Shown piece after piece: positions 59,401 through 64,000 of a DNA stretch of 64,000 bases; the stretch's first letter is position 1, and every line of letters starts with the position of its first letter. Under the pieces are notes generated by a model. The model ran no database searches, was not told the origin of the DNA, and was given only the letters and a program-made list of their open reading frames with translations. This stretch comes from Gorsachius magnificus (lineage: Eukaryota > Chordata > Aves > Pelecaniformes > Ardeidae). The stretch covers positions 64,060,599-64,124,598 of the forward strand of contig CM067084.1 of the NCBI GenBank assembly GCA_034008185.1, given 5' to 3'. The translations under genes and the position numbers were made by a program.

Positions 59401-62400
59401 CACTTGCTCAGGGAGCAAGCCATTTTCTTTCTTGTCATCTCTAAAGCCGGGTAGCTCCCTACAGCTTTGGAAGGAAGATGACACAACTGTCCAAGGAAAT
59501 CTCAATTTTTTTCACATAAGTAGTATTACTGAGACATTAGCTGCAACTTTACTAGTGCCTGTGAATAGACATCTGCAAACAGCCAGTCATTAGTTCCAAA
59601 ATTACTGGAAAAGCACAATTTGAGATTGAGAGAACTGCTCAATGCACCCCAAAGATAAATGACTTTTTTTCAGGTTTGAACTTCTAGGAAAATTGATGTT
59701 TGGTACAAAATGCGAGTTAAGAAGAAGAGAGCTTTAAATAGAGTAACTTGGGTTTGTTTCTTTACAGTGAGAAAACTTGACTGATGTCAACATATAGCCA
59801 CAAAATCTTTCAGTTGAACCAAATCAAAATTTTTTGGTGAAAAATGTTCTGGATAACATTTTTTTTCCAGCTATGTGAGTCAGTTTCTCTAATAGAGAAG
59901 AATGTTCTTAGAAGTTGTTTTGGAGTAGTTGTAATGTGTAGGTGGTGTGAGTACCAAAATTGCAGCTATTCAGGGTAAGCCATGAGCAGAAGATAACATT
60001 AAAAATATTTCCTGTTCATACTAAAGTCTATCATGATCTTAATGCCTTCCTTAATGAATTAGATCCATATTGCTTTTTCCATACCTTTTTTTACTGAGTT
60101 GTAGTTCGTTTATCATCTTCAGAAAAGCCTGGCGTGATTTCCAGCTGGTCAAAGACTTTGGGAAGAAATTAATGGATGCAAATTATGATTAATAACTTAT
60201 TTACTCTGCTTTTCTTTTTACAGCAGTACCATCACAGTGCATATATTCAAAGCACCATGAAATCAGCAAGTAGAAGTATATATAATATATAGAGAAGGTT
60301 ATTCACTTTGGAAAAAAAATCATTGTGCAAACTGAAAATGTAACAAGAAACCTTCTGATAATGCCTTTTGGCTTACAACAACTCTCAAGTCATGACAGGA
60401 GGTCCCTCCATCTCAAAGGCTCTCCATGTCATTTGGGTCAGGCTCCTCCTGTCTGTTTTGGGTGATGCCAGTTAGTTGCATCCTCCATGGCTCCGATGTC
60501 ATCATCTCCCACAGAAAACAATCTGTTTATCTCTGACCAACAGCTCTAGGATGATACGGAGGTTTTTATGGAAATCTTGCACATACTAGTTCTGAGCAAG
60601 GATGGACTGGTTGCCTGTTTGGTAAAGGATTCTTTTCAACTCTGAAAATGCAATAAGAATTGGCCCCTCTGAAATATTGCCCTTCAGAAATATAAACTTT
60701 TTCTCACTGTTTGAAGCCGAGTCATCGTGTATTTTCTGGACGAGGAATGAGTACATAGACTTTTTAGGAAACAGTCTTGTTTAACCATTCTTTGTTTTTG
60801 GTAATAAATTCCACCTTGCACTGTTCATGAAGTGACTGATTTAAGAATCAGTCAGATGTTTTACCAGGTTGTGCCTTCTCAGAGCACTTCATGGAGTAAT
60901 ATAATCTTCCTCTGAGACATCAGATTCTTCATCATAAACAACCTGTATATCCTGGCGTCGTATTAGTGAGAATCTTCTGCTATATGGTTTCAGAAAAGGA
61001 TAAAGACAAAAGTAGGCATGGGTAATGAATGAAAAGACCCACTGTATTCATTAAGGTAAAAGGAGACACCACTCCTGATATCAAAAGGAAAGGTAGTCTC
61101 AATAGCCCATATAATTCTAGTTTTATCATATGAAAGAGAAGAAAAAGACAAACTCTTTTTTTTTTTTTTTTTTTTTTTTCTGCTTCTGGAAGTATCAACA
61201 AGTGTTCAGAATAAGCTACACTGGCTGGGAGAGTGCTCAGACTATACTTAATAAATAGAACCTTTTCTTTTCAGATGAGGGACATGGAAAGGAGCCTATA
61301 TAATGGACAGGGATGACTCTTAGGTGATTTCTTCTTTTGTGCCGTTTTGCAGTTTCACTGGCATGAATAGGATTGGGCTTCTATGATTGTTGTTGGTCAT
61401 AATAAACTGAAAATTATGTTATTTTATTTGAGTCTTTTTTAGTTGGGACTGTCTTAAGACTTGAGTGGTTTAAACTTGGCTTGTTTAGCAACAGAAATTC
61501 AAAGTAAATATTAAAATATTTAGTTATATATTTTATTTCATAGCCTTGGCTTTTTAATATGAATTACTGTGGAAGAATGACCCAAGGAAAATGTCTATTA
61601 GAGAACTTTTCTACTTCAGAACTGAAATTATGTAATACCTCCAAAAATGCTATCTTTAGATTGAAACAATGGGACAGGTCAAGCAATGTACAAAGGCTTA
61701 GCATTCTTCTGTTTATCAACAATAGATACCAAACATTATGTTCCTCAGAATCAGAAGCTTTATTTTAATTCCTTTTATCTAGCTGGAGAAAGGTTAAAGG
61801 AAAAGATTAAGGTATTAAGATTTGTAAGAATTGTGAGATTCTCTAATTCCAAAGAAGCTTTATTTTTGGCTCAGCTGCATGATAGCAGAAACCAACTTTT
61901 GTTCTGTTTTCAGCTCAACTATTTATACTTTGTAGTTCACCAAGGACAGTGCCTGAGGTTATTATTATTTTCCCTCTTTTTTTTTTTTTTAAAAACAGCA
62001 TTTGAGAATATTATTCAAACATTTATTTTATGTTTTGCTTGGAATATTATAAAATGCCCTTATTGCCTCCTCATCCACACTAAGTGACAGTACTGTGAGT
62101 TTAACTCAGTGGAAGAAAATCCGTATCATACCAACCTAGAAAAGCAGGTGATGTTTCTTGAGGACTGAAGGAATGATACTTGGCCCCTATTTCTCTTTTG
62201 GAAATGAAGTGAGGAAGCATGGCAGTTGGTAACAAAAAAGATAGCAACATAAACCTCCTGCCTGAAACAGGATCCTATAAAAATGCAGCAGAAACACATC
62301 CAGTGAAAATGGTTAGCTGTGTGGAAAGCTTGCCTGGGAATCCTAACACAGCTGAATAGCTCTTCTACAGCTGAGGGTTACTAAGAGATTCTAGAGGCTG

Positions 62401-64000
62401 GACCAGGGGCTGAATGGTGCAGACCTGTGTTGAATGTTTCTAATTGCTCCTCCTTTAGGGAGTTTAACTTTGCCACCAGTAAGAATTGTTCCATTAACTT
62501 CAGTGGTTATTAGAGCAGTACAAGGGCAAAGAGAAAATCTATAAATTGAAAGAAAACAGATTAAGCACTGGAAAAAGACAGATTTGACTCGGTGCACTTT
62601 TTTTTTTAAAATACAAGCCTGACTTGTGGTTTGGATTTTCTTTTTGGGTTTTTGGGGTTTTTTTTTATAAAACCATAATTAATCCGTGGAATTTCTTGCT
62701 GCAGGACAGAATTGGAGCCAAGGTCTTGGGTTGCTGCTATCTTTGAGTCCATGTCCATTTCATTTTTGAAGCCAGGTGGCAAATCTGAGAGGCTATACAT
62801 GTTGTGGCTACACTAGCACTGTACAATTCATGCCCTGTAGTTCAGATCATGGAAAAGACACCAGCTTGGACCCTGGGGCAAGGTGGAACAGACAGCGAAG
62901 TGTTAAGAACTGTCAGATAATTTGACAGGGTACTTGAGGAAGAGCAGGCTTTTAAGAGATGAAGTTATTTAATCAAGGATTTGGGTTTGTTTTCCCTTTT
63001 TTCCATGAGTTTATCATTCTCTTACATGCTCTTTAGGGTGATGGCCTGATGCAGACCAGCATGGGATCTTTCACAGTCTAGTGAGAAAGCCTGTCCCTTT
63101 TGGGTAACGGTCCATGTATTCTACTGCTTTGTAACTCTGATTTCCTATTGATTTTTCATGTTGGATTTCTTGTGGTTTAAGCAGAAGTTTCTCTGCTTCA
63201 GTTTGAAACCTATTTAAGCCATGCTGTTAGCTAATATACATGTTACATCCTTCTTCCTAATTTCCTTGATGTAAATTATACTTAGCCAGTTAATTCCAAA
63301 CTGTTCATGAGCAGTGAGCTATAAACTACAGGGCAGCAACTGGGTGTAAGTTAGAGAGAGACAGGTTTTCTGGAGAAGATGTTATGTTAACGAATACCTT
63401 ACCTGCAGACATTCAAGCACAGGGTGATGTAATACAAATGAAATACAAACTCACTCAGTCCTTTTTCTTTGTTTTCTCTATCATGTATCTTCTGTAATTT
63501 CTTTTGTCTTTATCCTTGCCACGCAAGTCCTCCCAACTAATAAGGTTCTGTAAGAAATTCTGCCAAATAGTCTTAGCACTGCACTTTCACCGTCATAAGG
63601 CTTTGAGTGTCCTTGCTGGTGCGCTAAAGTATGATGATGCTGGAGGTAGAAGTATTTATTTATATTTTATATGGTTTTGGTTATTACTCATTTTCCTTTA
63701 ATATATATAGTATTATATTTGGAAATGTAATTAAAACCAACTGGTTTCAGCTATCCAGATATAAGCCTGGTAAGAAACAAATGAATTTAACTTGTTTCTA
63801 CTCATACAAAAGCATAATCATATTTCAGAAGCATCACCTGTTACAGACACAGTTGTAAGCAATATGAAAATAGAGAAGCCATGCATTTTTTTTCCCCCAT
63901 ATTTTCAGCTTTTTATGGTCTCAGTAGCTGGACTGCATCCAGATGCAGTTTATAAAACACCTAGAACTGAGCAAGTGTGGTGTAGACTCATACAGGTGCA
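56473..64000. other. AT-rich non-coding stretch to window end
   Basis: No gene or known repeat was recognised. A GC-richer block lies at about 59160-59470 (with tagctcccccctggagcggg near 59224) and may be regulatory. Long T runs lie at 61156-61179 (24 nt) and 61977-61990 (14 nt). A frame of 133 codons at 61686-62087 is F/L-rich from T-rich DNA and spans the second T run, so it is not credible as a protein. Confidence 0.4.
61156..61179. repeat. Poly-T homopolymer (24 nt)
   Basis: The longest homopolymer in the window. It could be the A-tail of a minus-strand retroposed sequence at lower coordinates, but no such body is recognised. Confidence 0.95.

Noticed and set aside
61686..62087. Plus-strand frame of 133 codons
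   Set aside because: It runs through a 14-nt T tract, which would give a phenylalanine run; it is low-complexity and not protein-like.
1..64000. tRNA, rRNA, CRISPR array or prokaryotic operon
   Set aside because: None was seen: no tRNA cloverleaf with A/B boxes, no regular repeat-spacer array, and no long co-directional frames with ribosome binding sites.

Overview
The window looks like a vertebrate, and specifically avian, nuclear DNA segment: AT-rich non-coding sequence with several CR1 LINE copies (the dominant bird retrotransposon), a fragment that resembles an avian endogenous-retrovirus LTR, and two old MIR-type SINE remnants. There are no bacterial-style genes, operons, tRNAs, rRNAs or CRISPR arrays. 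No protein-coding gene could be identified by name. Most open frames are short, overlap on both strands and look like chance.

Layout. 1-4 kb: featureless AT-rich DNA with a poly-A run. 4.0 kb: short minus-strand CR1 tail. 6.5-6.7 kb: minus-strand LTR-like fragment with an 18-nt poly-C tract. 11.3 kb: minus-strand CR1. 14.7-15.3 kb: plus-strand CR1 tail with part of the C-terminal ORF2 frame. 15-26 kb: mostly featureless, with a GC-richer block near 20.7 kb. 26.2 kb: MIR-like SINE. 31.45 kb: long imperfect inverted repeat. 34.5-35.3 kb: two minus-strand CR1 tails. 35.3-40 kb: unassigned sequence, C-rich on the plus strand in places, with a long pyrimidine tract. 41.1-42.5 kb: the best candidate for a real gene start, namely a CRE-like site, a GC-richer block ending in a possible splice donor, and a 149-nt candidate first coding exon with splice-like signals on both sides. 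50.8 kb: a second possible small exon. 52.6 kb: second MIR-like SINE. 54.2-55.9 kb: a 1.7-kb CR1 carrying a disabled reverse transcriptase. 56.4 kb: three consecutive small hairpins. 56.5-64 kb: featureless AT-rich DNA with long T runs.

The whole is best read as intergenic DNA or a very large intron, possibly holding an alternative promoter and first exon near 41-42.5 kb. No undescribed biological system with strong support is visible. The most useful leads are the 41-42.5 kb exon pair, the 31.45-kb foldback and the 56.4-kb hairpin cluster.
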